Shown here in pieces: positions 1 through 7,063 of a stretch of DNA of 64,000 nucleotides (position 1 is its first letter; the number at the start of each line of letters is the position of its first letter). The stretch is from Cyanobacteria bacterium SZAS-4. Its GTDB lineage: Bacteria > Cyanobacteriota > Vampirovibrionia > Obscuribacterales > Obscuribacteraceae. The stretch spans positions 17,240 to 81,239 of the forward strand of contig JAFEAT010000017.1 in assembly GCA_018266255.1 (NCBI GenBank), written 5' to 3'. The notes beneath the pieces are model-generated. The model did no database searches. It was not told where the DNA came from and worked only from the letters and a program-made list of their open reading frames with translations. The position numbers were made by a program, and so were the translations under genes.

Positions 1-102
1 ATTCGCGATCTGACTATCGGTGCAACCAAATACGGTGTCATCGCTAGCAATTCCAGCCTCAATTAGAAGTTTAATTAGGGTTTCGGGAGTTTCAAGCTCC
101 AT
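1..102 (-). CDS. N-terminal fragment of a possible SUKH (SMI1/KNR4-like) protein, cut by window edge
   Basis: An open frame starts at ATG 102 and runs leftwards off the window, giving 34 residues that begin MELETPETLIKLLIEAG and continue with FGCTDSQIAN. The pattern of a helix followed by GCTDxxI resembles the beginning of SUKH/SMI1-KNR4 domains (GCSDEEIxxLE), a family that includes many immunity proteins. That similarity is only by eye over a very short stretch. No clear ribosome binding site precedes the ATG. It could equally be an unrelated small helical protein. Confidence 0.4.
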   Translation of the reverse strand, partial: MELETPETLIKLLIEAGIASDDTVFGCTDSQIAN

Positions 103-312
103 AGCTATTTCTAATTGGTCTCGTCTGGGGACTGATTCTCGAAATTATAGTTAGAAAATAAGTTTCGAACCAGTATCGGTTCAATCGAGGCAGCACAAGT
201 TTAAAGATCTGATTGCGCACGTCTAGCGATGTTCAGCGAACAGTAGTAAGGAGTAGCGCCGCAAATCGTGCAACTGTGACTAGAATTGAGGCGCTACTGC
301 TTGAGTTAACCT

Positions 313-645
313 TTAGCGATTTTGTCCATCATGCTTTTGGTTGTAAATGCTCTGACTGGTGCGATTTTCTTCGCGCTCGAGCTTGGCACGTTCGTTATTA
401 GACAATCCGCCGCCACTCTGGCGCATGCGAGCCTCTCTTCTTGCAAGTTTGACTTGTTGCTTTTCCAATCGGGCAGCTTCGTGCTGAGTTAAGGATCCAT
501 TCGCAACGCCATTGTAGATGCGGTTTTGTTGGCGATTCTCGCGTGCATTGACACCCCATCGCTTTGCTTCAGCTTGATTTGCTGAGGCAAGAACTGTTGT
601 GGCTGCGAATCCTACTGCGAGTGCGAATGCAATATTCTTATTCAT
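313..645 (-). CDS. Small secreted basic helical protein
   Basis: A 110-residue protein. I place the start at ATG 645 because a CTAGGAGA ribosome binding site (654-660) sits just upstream; a longer frame to 723 adds residues with no signal. The N-terminus (about 25 residues) is a Sec signal peptide ending near ANQAEA. The mature part is very rich in Arg, Asn, Gln and Glu and contains two similar helical units, roughly NRIYNGVANGSLTQHEAARL and GGGLSNNERAKLEREENR. Similar unnamed periplasmic proteins with this repeated SLTxxEAARLEK pattern are common in diderm bacteria; no function is known to me. Confidence 0.75.
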   Translation of the reverse strand: MNKNIAFALAVGFAATTVLASANQAEAKRWGVNARENRQQNRIYNGVANGSLTQHEAARLEKQQVKLARREARMRQSGGGLSNNERAKLEREENRTSQSIYNQKHDGQNR

Positions 646-755
646 AATAAATTCTCCTAGGGCGATTTCCGTTTCATAACAGGTAATACGTATGAACCAG
701 GAAAAAAGTTCAAAGAGTTTCATTTACAAATTCTCATAATTCAAATTGCCGAGTC

Positions 756-1253
756 TTAATCAGGCTCATCACTGTCTGAAGAGTCGTATTCAATGCTGCT
801 GATTAGCTTGCTCGTGTCAAAACCATTCTCCTGAGCAACTTTGAGCATGGCATCTTGCTGAGATGTCGAGAGAGTTTCAGACCGAGCCAGTATCCATAGA
901 TATTTTCGGCTTGGTTCGCCTACTAACGCAACCTGGTAATCGCTATCCACAGAAAGGACACTGTAATTGGCCCAAACAAACGGCAAAACACGCAGCATGC
1001 TCGGCGCAAAAGTTACCCGCAGCGTCACTTCTTTCGATTCCACTACGCGCGCTACGCCACGAGCTTCTTCGAAGTTGCCGCAAGCTTTCCGACATCGATT
1101 AAGAACAGAAATCTGACCATCCTCCAGCATCGAGTATTTTGCAGTCACGTCACCCAGGCATCGCCGCTCGAAAAAGTTCGGAAACCGCATAATTTCATGC
1201 CAAACGCCAAGATAGCGTTCAAGCTCGATCTTTTGAATTTTGAGAGGTGCCAT
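756..1253 (-). CDS. blc: Lipocalin family protein (Blc-like)
   Basis: A 165-residue protein with the complete bacterial lipocalin layout: the first motif YLGVWHEIMR (GxW signature) near residue 15, FERRC, VTAKYS, VLNRC, then YSVLSVDSDY and the closing LVGEPSRKYLWILAR stretch, followed by the C-terminal helix. Blc-type lipocalins are outer-membrane-associated lipoproteins that bind lysophospholipids or fatty acids. This copy has no signal peptide or lipobox from ATG 1253, so it would be cytoplasmic unless the true start differs; a TTG at 1295 extends it but adds no convincing signal. It lies directly downstream of the structured RNA and a short tandem repeat. Confidence 0.85.
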   Translation of the reverse strand: MAPLKIQKIELERYLGVWHEIMRFPNFFERRCLGDVTAKYSMLEDGQISVLNRCRKACGNFEEARGVARVVESKEVTLRVTFAPSMLRVLPFVWANYSVLSVDSDYQVALVGEPSRKYLWILARSETLSTSQQDAMLKVAQENGFDTSKLISSIEYDSSDSDEPD

Positions 1254-1278
1254 GAGATTTAAACCGTGGGAAAAATTG

Positions 1279-1344
1279 ATTAGAAGCGAAATCAAATAGA
1301 AGCGTAATTGACTAGAAGCGTAGAAGCGAAATTGATCAGAAGCG
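1279..1344. repeat. Short tandem repeat with AGAAGCG core, 8/16-bp period
   Basis: The heptamer AGAAGCG occurs five times at 1282, 1298, 1314, 1322 and 1338, that is with spacings of 16, 16, 8 and 16 bp. Between cores the sequence is a variation of AAATTGAT. It lies between the lipocalin start and the terminator of the RNA gene. It may be a slipped-strand array or a set of protein-binding boxes. Confidence 0.75.
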
Positions 1345-1360
1345 CATTCGGAGAAAATAC

Positions 1361-1395
1361 AAAAACACCACCCAAATCGCTTTGCGGTGGTGTTT
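1361..1395 (-). terminator. Rho-independent terminator of the structured RNA
   Basis: Perfect 10-bp inverted repeat AAACACCACC (1363-1372) with GGTGGTGTTT (1386-1395), extended inside by CAAA/TTTG around a TCGC loop. On the minus strand it is followed by a T-rich tract (TTTTTGTATTTT), so termination is leftward. Confidence 0.85.
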
Positions 1396-1567
1396 AAGAT
1401 ACTGCCTGACTGTCCGTTCGAAGGGACTCAGTATTTATGCTCGCTTCAGTCAGTCCGTCACGTGCATCGGGCTCTCTGCTACGGTTTCTGGTCAGCGCCG
1501 ACCTGTCGTTTCCGCATTGCCCCTCGGCTCAAAGTACTGAACATTTAAGTCAGTGCTCACCGGTTAT
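1361..1567 (-). ncRNA. ssrS: Structured non-coding RNA, 6S-RNA-like
   Basis: About 207 nt of non-coding sequence lies between a TATACT -10 box (1574-1579) and a strong intrinsic terminator, so it is an independent transcription unit. The 5' and 3' halves fold onto each other: CTGACT near the 5' end pairs with AGTCAG near the 3' end, TTCAGTA pairs with TACTGAG, and the 3' side of the intervening bubble carries a small hairpin (GTCC...GGAC). A long irregular hairpin with a central bubble and a small 3'-side hairpin at about 180-200 nt is the 6S RNA architecture, which sequesters housekeeping RNA polymerase. The identification is by architecture only; another regulatory RNA is possible. Confidence 0.5.
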
Positions 1568-1573
1568 GCATTT

Positions 1574-1579
1574 AGTATA
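1574..1579 (-). promoter_or_regulatory. -10 box (TATACT) of the structured RNA
   Basis: TATACT on the minus strand, placing the start of transcription near 1567. No good -35 hexamer is seen 17 nt upstream (TGGAAG at best). Confidence 0.5.
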
Positions 1580-1874
1580 GCAAGCCAAAAATGATCTTCC
1601 ACTCCCCCATAGTCGATTTAATATTGGTTTTTAGGATGTGCGGAGATTGGTTATTCATGCCATGTTCAGGATGAGAGATGTATTTCCAAGCGCTCGGCCC
1701 AGACAAGGGCGCCGCGATGCAAATCTCCGTCGTCTGATGATGACAATCACTTGAACTTACCTTTTTGTTGAATTTTCGTTGAAATCCCATTGGGTTTTCG
1801 TTGAAGTTTTGTGGCACATGTCTGTTAGTACAGATCTTGGAGCTAAGATAAATCAAGCTGCTTAGAGGTTCAGA
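1580..1874. other. Intergenic stretch without recognisable gene
   Basis: About 295 bp between the RNA promoter and the TPR lipoprotein. An antisense frame across it has no RBS and no protein-like composition. A short direct repeat TTTTCGTTGAA occurs twice near 1775-1810. A TAAGAT -10-like box near 1843 could serve the lipoprotein gene. Confidence 0.4.
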
Positions 1875-3107
1875 ATGAAAAACCATCTAGCGATAAATGT
1901 GCGGATTGCACTGGTCCCGCTGCTTGCAGTTAGCTTTATGTCCGGATGCAGCAGTTTGAAAACAACGCCTCCGCCAGCCTGGGTTGAACATTATCACGCT
2001 GCCGAAGAGATATCGAAAAATACTGCGGAATGGAATCGCGAGGCGCAACTTGTACTCGATGATTCGAAAAACTATGGTGGCAAAATGCCACCACCAGAAC
2101 CGATGTCGGTAGACCAGGCATTGATCGAAAACGCGCTATTTTGGTTTCCGATGCAAGATCGAGGTGAAACGCTTACTTACACTGAGGCATTGCGACAGTT
2201 GGGATCGCGCTACCAGTATGATAAACAGTGGCAAGAAGCGGAGCGTTTTTACCGCGCAGCGATAGCTCTGGAAGTAGCAGCAAAATCTGCGAATCCAAAA
2301 TCTGCTAGAGATCCTGACTACAGTGGTTTGATTGATTTGCTCAAATTGAGTGGCAAAACCAAAGAAGCAGTCGAATTGCAAAAAATGAACATTGCGAAAG
2401 CAGAAGCGCAAACCGCCAAGTATCCAACCTCTCCTGATGCTCAAGAAGCTCTTCTTCGAGAAAAAGCGAAAGTTGCCGAACTCGAAGAAAAATTTGATGA
2501 CGCAGAATCATGCTGGAAGAAAATTGTTGATTTGCGCAAAGACGAATTGAGTGTGGAAAACATCGCTCGCCTAAAAAACTTGAACTCAAAATATGATGGT
2601 CATTCTGGTGCTCCACACGGAATGTTTAATTTGGATAAGTTGGAAGCACTCTCCGAATATTACGAGCGCAGAAAGAACTACAAAGCGCAGGAGGCAACTT
2701 TGGCGAAAAGTTTGGCGCTTCGGCAATCTATTTATCCTGAGCATTGCCCGGCGTTGGCAAGTTACTGGGAGAGGCTTGCAAGATTGTACGAACGACATCA
2801 ACAATATGAACAGGCCGAGAAATCGCTCTACGAGGGTATTCGCTGCCTCACCTCTGCTGGCAGCCTGTCTGAGTTGGCTCGGATTTATGAAAAGGACCAT
2901 AAGTACGACCAGGCTGCAACTACGATGTTGCAGAGCATTACTGTATTGGAAAACGATTCGGAAAAGCGCAAGCAAAGCGATTTTGCTAAAGACGTTGCCT
3001 GGAACTATCTTTCGTATTCGAAATTGTTGAAAAAAGCAGGACTTGATGCCGAAGCTAAAGTTGCTGAGGAAAAGGCACACAAACTCGATCCATCGCTTCA
3101 TGGCTAA
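1875..3107 (+). CDS. TPR-containing lipoprotein
   Basis: A 410-residue protein starting at ATG 1875, with AGAGG eight bases upstream. The N-terminus is a lipoprotein signal peptide with lipobox FMSGC (Cys at about residue 25). The mature part is almost entirely helical, with several tetratricopeptide-like units (for example YQYDKQWQEAERFYRAAIAL, YEQAEKSLYEGIRCL, HKYDQAATTMLQSI). It is likely an outer-membrane or periplasmic scaffold that assembles other proteins; the partner is unknown. It stands alone in its orientation with a small secreted protein downstream. Confidence 0.8.
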   Translation: MKNHLAINVRIALVPLLAVSFMSGCSSLKTTPPPAWVEHYHAAEEISKNTAEWNREAQLVLDDSKNYGGKMPPPEPMSVDQALIENALFWFPMQDRGETLTYTEALRQLGSRYQYDKQWQEAERFYRAAIALEVAAKSANPKSARDPDYSGLIDLLKLSGKTKEAVELQKMNIAKAEAQTAKYPTSPDAQEALLREKAKVAELEEKFDDAESCWKKIVDLRKDELSVENIARLKNLNSKYDGHSGAPHGMFNLDKLEALSEYYERRKNYKAQEATLAKSLALRQSIYPEHCPALASYWERLARLYERHQQYEQAEKSLYEGIRCLTSAGSLSELARIYEKDHKYDQAATTMLQSITVLENDSEKRKQSDFAKDVAWNYLSYSKLLKKAGLDAEAKVAEEKAHKLDPSLHG

Positions 3108-3179
3108 GTAGCTGGTTTGTAGTACGATTAACGATCACGGAAATTCGGATTTTTAGAACGACCAAATATGGAGTAGAAA

Positions 3180-3434
3180 ATGAAATTGAACAAGTTTGTG
3201 GTTCTTTGTTTCACACTGAGCATGTTTGCAACACCAGCATATCCCGTAGTCGCTAAAGATTTAGCGGCAGACGAAGCTAAACAACAGGCTAAAGCTGCGG
3301 CTGACAATGAAAAGGCGCAAAAGGAAGTGAGCAAGGGGCACTCTTTCAGAGCTGGCCGAGCCGCCAAGAAAGCTGAGAAGGCTGAGAAGAAAGCCGAAGA
3401 AGATCAGAATAAACTGCAAAACGGTGGCAAATAG
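3180..3434 (+). CDS. Small secreted Ala/Lys-rich protein
   Basis: An 84-residue protein with a clear signal peptide (cleavage near VVAKD) and a mature part made of charged helix rich in Ala, Lys and Glu (repeats of KKAEKAEKKAEED). GGAG precedes ATG 3180. A single amphipathic helix of this type could bind nucleic acid or cell wall polymers, but no family is recognised. Confidence 0.65.
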   Translation: MKLNKFVVLCFTLSMFATPAYPVVAKDLAADEAKQQAKAAADNEKAQKEVSKGHSFRAGRAAKKAEKAEKKAEEDQNKLQNGGK

Positions 3435-3458
3435 TACCGTTCAATCTGCTACTTAACG

Positions 3459-3491
3459 CGAGCGCGTCGACGATGTTAGTTGGCGCGCTCG
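3459..3491. terminator. Inverted repeat between convergent genes
   Basis: CGAGCGCG (3459-3466) and CGCGCTCG (3484-3491) form a perfect 8-bp stem with a 17-nt loop, midway between the stop of the secreted protein and the stop of the glutaredoxin. There is no strong T tract on either side, so its strength as an intrinsic terminator is uncertain. Confidence 0.45.
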
Positions 3492-3498
3492 TAACTAG

Positions 3499-3753
3499 TT
3501 AGATTAGCAATTCGTCGAGTTTTCCAGCCTCATTTAAGGCATACAGGTCGTCGCAGCCACCGATGTGAGCGCCGTTTATGAATATCTGTGGAATCGTTTT
3601 GCGCCCACCGGTGCGTTCAAGCATTTCCGATAATTTCACTGGGTCGTCTTTCACGTTGTGCTCCTCGAAAGCAACGTTTTTCTTGTTCAACAAAGCTTTC
3701 GCCTTAGTGCAGTATGGGCAGTTGGGCCCCGAATAGACAGTTATTTCCGCCAA
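3499..3753 (-). CDS. grxC: Glutaredoxin (Grx3 type)
   Basis: An 84-residue dithiol glutaredoxin with the CPYC active site (SGPNCPYCTKAK), the cis-Pro region TIPQIF and the glutathione-binding GGCDD motif. It reduces protein disulfides and glutathionylated proteins with glutathione. I choose TTG 3753 as the start because GAGGAA sits six bases upstream and the protein then has the normal family length. The open frame extends to 3957, but the extra residues are not glutaredoxin-like. Confidence 0.92.
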   Translation of the reverse strand: MAEITVYSGPNCPYCTKAKALLNKKNVAFEEHNVKDDPVKLSEMLERTGGRKTIPQIFINGAHIGGCDDLYALNEAGKLDELLI

Positions 3754-3926
3754 AGTGGTTTCCTCGCATTTTTGTTCAACGGTAATATCTTGGTAATGTC
3801 GCTCAGCGATGATGAGTGTGCCATAAAACCCCGACCAAATGCACAGATTTGTAGATGGACTGTTCCAATCAGGAACAAGACCTCGGTTATACAGCAAGGC
3901 ACTGAGATCAAACAAGGAGATTGGAT

Positions 3927-4670
3927 ATGGGTGAAGCACATAAAATTGGCGACTCATTCAAATCACCTGGCGCTGCCGATGTGAATCCAGGCGGACCCAT
4001 CGACATCAATGTTGTAGAAATGTGGAAAATGGACAGCGTAAAGCAGAGAGCCATGTTTTCGGCAACTGCGCTAGACAGGACTGAGGGCGGGAAAATTGAA
4101 GCTGCCGCGAGCAAGTTTGCTACAGAAATTTCTCAAGGAAAGTATACCGATAGTGAAGTCGCTAAACGATTTACCGGTGCCGTACAAGAATTCAGCGGAA
4201 GTGATGCATTTCACGTGGCGGTAGCATTCAATGGTGCTCTTAAGGAGAAAGGCGCGCCCTGGCACGTTGAGGGCAAACAAGCTGGAAACGAAGGAACCGT
4301 TCGTCTCTGGCCAAATACGCCCGAGTATGACAGGAAAGTTTTGGTTAAATCCGAGTTTTTCAAACCGGGTGAAGACATGGATGCTAATTTTTCTCCGGAT
4401 AAAGCCGCTTTGTCAAAAATTGCTTCTGATTTCGCCAGGAGAAATCCAGACCACCTTTCACCAGACGCGCTGGCAACAGAGGTTTCGAGAACAATTGGTG
4501 CAATGAAAGCTGCTGGAGCTGGTCCCCAAGATGCCGACGATGCCTTGAATAAAGCTTTGAAAGACAGTGGACAGGGTCTTGCAGTTTCAATCAACACCAG
4601 AGGCAGAATCAAAAGTTGGCCGCATCACGAGAACCGTGCAGTGGCTGAAGTCGATCTCACGAAACTGTAG
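3927..4670 (+). CDS. Hypothetical protein with internally duplicated module
   Basis: A 247-residue protein starting at ATG 3927, with AAGGAGA six bases upstream. No signal peptide or membrane segment. Two halves resemble each other: a helical part followed by FNGALKEKG...GTVRLWPN around residues 90-135, and LNKALKDSG...GRIKSWPH around 210-235. This suggests a tandem duplication of a module of about 75-100 residues. The C-terminal beta strands of each half end in a W-P turn. No family recognised. It is flanked on both sides by convergent or divergent genes, so it is probably transcribed alone. Confidence 0.7.
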   Translation: MGEAHKIGDSFKSPGAADVNPGGPIDINVVEMWKMDSVKQRAMFSATALDRTEGGKIEAAASKFATEISQGKYTDSEVAKRFTGAVQEFSGSDAFHVAVAFNGALKEKGAPWHVEGKQAGNEGTVRLWPNTPEYDRKVLVKSEFFKPGEDMDANFSPDKAALSKIASDFARRNPDHLSPDALATEVSRTIGAMKAAGAGPQDADDALNKALKDSGQGLAVSINTRGRIKSWPHHENRAVAEVDLTKL

Positions 4671-4681
4671 AACTAGAGCGA

Positions 4682-5176
4682 CTATTGTGCCACCACGGTG
4701 GCATAAACACCGCCAATAGTACCAGCAGGTGCGCGGTTCTTATCAAACGCAACCTGGAGTCTCAATGCGTCCACGCCAGCTGGCAGTGGTTTGAACGGCG
4801 CCGCATTCTCGACTCCTTTAAGCGCGCTCAGGTCGGTAATCGCTACGCCTGAGGAGTGGTTGAGTCTGAGGTTGGACAGCTCACCACCTCGGTGGATGTG
4901 AAAACAAACCGAGACACGTTTATATTCATTTCCTTTCGGCGGAAACCATGCGTTTGCAATTTTCTTTTCTAATTCGCTCAAATAGGGTGCGCACTTTTTC
5001 GCAATTTGCTCTGGTGCCTCGGTAGACTTTGGCAAAGGATTATTTGCTTGCTGTGTCGCAGCCTTGATTGCATCTTCGTTTATTGTTCTGTTTTGTGCAT
5101 GAACTTTTTGCATCGCTGTTGCTTGTGTCGAGCCAAGCAAGCTAATACAAAGCAGAGCAGCTAACTGTCTATTCAT
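4682..5176 (-). CDS. Secreted TonB C-terminal-like protein
   Basis: A 164-residue protein from ATG 5176 (AGGAAG upstream). An N-terminal signal peptide ends near ATAMQKVHA. It is followed by a linker and a domain around residues 65-150 (ANAWFPPKG, VCFHIHRGGELSNLRLNHSSG, ALKGVENAAPFKPLP) that matches the TonB C-terminal fold pattern, with a W/P strand, a GG turn and an SSG step. It lacks the proline-rich arm and the permanent transmembrane anchor of true TonB, so it probably does not transduce energy by itself. Two similar proteins are encoded at 21.8 and 24.1 kb. Confidence 0.75.
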   Translation of the reverse strand: MNRQLAALLCISLLGSTQATAMQKVHAQNRTINEDAIKAATQQANNPLPKSTEAPEQIAKKCAPYLSELEKKIANAWFPPKGNEYKRVSVCFHIHRGGELSNLRLNHSSGVAITDLSALKGVENAAPFKPLPAGVDALRLQVAFDKNRAPAGTIGGVYATVVAQ

Positions 5177-5293
5177 GACGGTCTTCCTATTTGAAATGTC
5201 TTGCACTTATACGTGAGTCTCATTTTAACCCGGCAATAAAAAAATTGCCGCGGACACGATTGACCGCTCTGATCCAGCTCGTTCAAGAAGAGA

Positions 5294-6874
5294 CTAAACA
5301 GAAATAGGTTTGATGTCGCGATACATCACTACATGTTTCTTTTGCGCCTTAGATTGAGCCATTGCCAAATCAGCTGCACCGAGCAACGAACTCAGATCGA
5401 CGAAATCTTCTGGTATTGATGCACAGCCTAAAGAAAGCGAAAGTTTGGACGGATCTACTTCGCCTCCAAGTGGGCTTGATGTGAGCGCCCGCACCAGTCT
5501 GTTTGCAAAAATCGAGCATCCATTTGCTTTTGTGTTAGGCAATAGCAACGCATAGTCGAAAGCATCGTAGTGTGCAAGCAAATCAACGTGTCGTTTCAAC
5601 TGACTGATTCGTAGCACCGCATCCAGTACCGCTGGTCCGGGCAGCATTTGTCGACCTGATGCACCACCGAGCATTCGCATCTCAAATACAATCACTGAAA
5701 GTGGGCTTCTCGATCTGTAACAGCGGAAATATTCTTGTTCTAAAAAGTACAAGAATGCCGGGTAGATGAACATGCCAGTTTCGACGCGCCTCAGACTCAT
5801 CATCACGCTTTGAATCGCTGCACCGTCAATAACTCTCGGTTGCACTGCGAAGGCTTTTGTCTTCACTACTTCATTGGAAATCTTGATCAGATCGTTCGTT
5901 AAAAGGTGATAAATCAAACCAACAATTTGGATGCGCGAAAGTTGGAATGCGCGAATCATTTCTTCGACTGTTTGTTTGCCATCGAGCATGCGATAGAACT
6001 TGTTCATGAATTCTATATTCATTGGCGCTTTCTGTGCCGCTTTCTGAACAAATTCCAAATCAGTAATGTTTGTTCGCTTTTGCAAAAGAGTGGACGTAAA
6101 CAACATTCCAGCTTCTTTCAAATAGTGGGTGCGTTCCGACAATTGGCGGCTTTGAGTTAGCAGAGCGTCGATCGACTGATGCACTGTATGACTGTTGCGC
6201 AACACACGTGGCTCGAAAACATATTGACCTTCGCGCCACGTGAGAAGTTCGATGATTGCATCGTCTCCCTCAGCATCAGATGCGGTGGCATCTACAGGCA
6301 ATCCATCTTGAACCCAAACAAGTGCTGTCGTCTCTTTATTTCTGACTTCGAGTTTGCCTGTGATCCTCGATTCGACAATTTTTCGTAGCAGTTCGTCTAA
6401 TGGCAGGTTGGCAATGTCACCTTGCGGCGGAAAAGTCAAAACTGGCTCTGGAGGAGGTGCCGGCTCGACGCGTGCGGATACCTGCGCGACAGCGTCTGTC
6501 ATTTTTGACGTCTGTTCATCTCGGCGTACTACCGCCCCGCCAATTCCGCTTTGCATTCTGCCGGTGGCAGCAAGTTCAGCGACGGCTGACGACATCAAAT
6601 TGTGGACTAACAAAACGTCGCAACTGCCGTACTCGAACATCTGAGTTTTGATGCCGCTTCGTTCGCTCACCAATTGCCATTGCGGGTCCCCGCCTTTCAC
6701 ATTGCAAACCAAGTTGAGCGTGTATTGCGTCATCTTGTCGATCGATCGCCATGCGACTTGAAAATTCTGTCCGCGCCGCTCTAAAGCTTGCGATAGAAGC
6801 TGATGCAGTTCAGTTATGTCAGGAGGGGTTGGATTGCGATTGGCTTGTGGCAGAAGACCACTTTTTTTGAGCAT
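5294..6874 (-). CDS. DUF4388-type protein with degenerate GGDEF domain
   Basis: A 526-residue cytoplasmic protein. Residues about 20-110 form a small alpha/beta domain. Residues about 152-222 (LPLDELLRKIVESRITGKLEV ... EGQYVFEP) match the DUF4388/PATAN-like domain seen in Cyanobacteria and Myxobacteria signalling proteins. The C-terminal 150 residues have the layout of a diguanylate cyclase, ending SLSLGCASIP...LLGAADLAMAQSKAQKKHVV. The GGDEF loop is replaced by YDAFDYALLLP near residue 440, so it should not make c-di-GMP. It is transcribed divergently from the MshEN-repeat gene. Confidence 0.75.
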   Translation of the reverse strand: MLKKSGLLPQANRNPTPPDITELHQLLSQALERRGQNFQVAWRSIDKMTQYTLNLVCNVKGGDPQWQLVSERSGIKTQMFEYGSCDVLLVHNLMSSAVAELAATGRMQSGIGGAVVRRDEQTSKMTDAVAQVSARVEPAPPPEPVLTFPPQGDIANLPLDELLRKIVESRITGKLEVRNKETTALVWVQDGLPVDATASDAEGDDAIIELLTWREGQYVFEPRVLRNSHTVHQSIDALLTQSRQLSERTHYLKEAGMLFTSTLLQKRTNITDLEFVQKAAQKAPMNIEFMNKFYRMLDGKQTVEEMIRAFQLSRIQIVGLIYHLLTNDLIKISNEVVKTKAFAVQPRVIDGAAIQSVMMSLRRVETGMFIYPAFLYFLEQEYFRCYRSRSPLSVIVFEMRMLGGASGRQMLPGPAVLDAVLRISQLKRHVDLLAHYDAFDYALLLPNTKANGCSIFANRLVRALTSSPLGGEVDPSKLSLSLGCASIPEDFVDLSSLLGAADLAMAQSKAQKKHVVMYRDIKPISV

Positions 6875-7063
6875 GTGTTGAGTCCTGGTGGGGGTCTAAA
6901 TGGTAATCCAAATCATTATTCCCAACGTTCAGATACTTAAAAGCTCCACCCGGCGGATTGGCAGGCCAGATTCGCTGGGCCGAAAAGTTACTGGAACCGT
7001 ATCTGTGTGGGTACAATTTATCCGGGAACCACCGTTTAATCTGCTGTCAAGGCGGAGTACAAA

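Noticed and set aside
1572..1886. 104-residue minus-strand frame between the RNA gene and the lipoprotein
   Set aside because: No RBS and random-looking composition; it overlaps the start of the lipoprotein and the RNA promoter.
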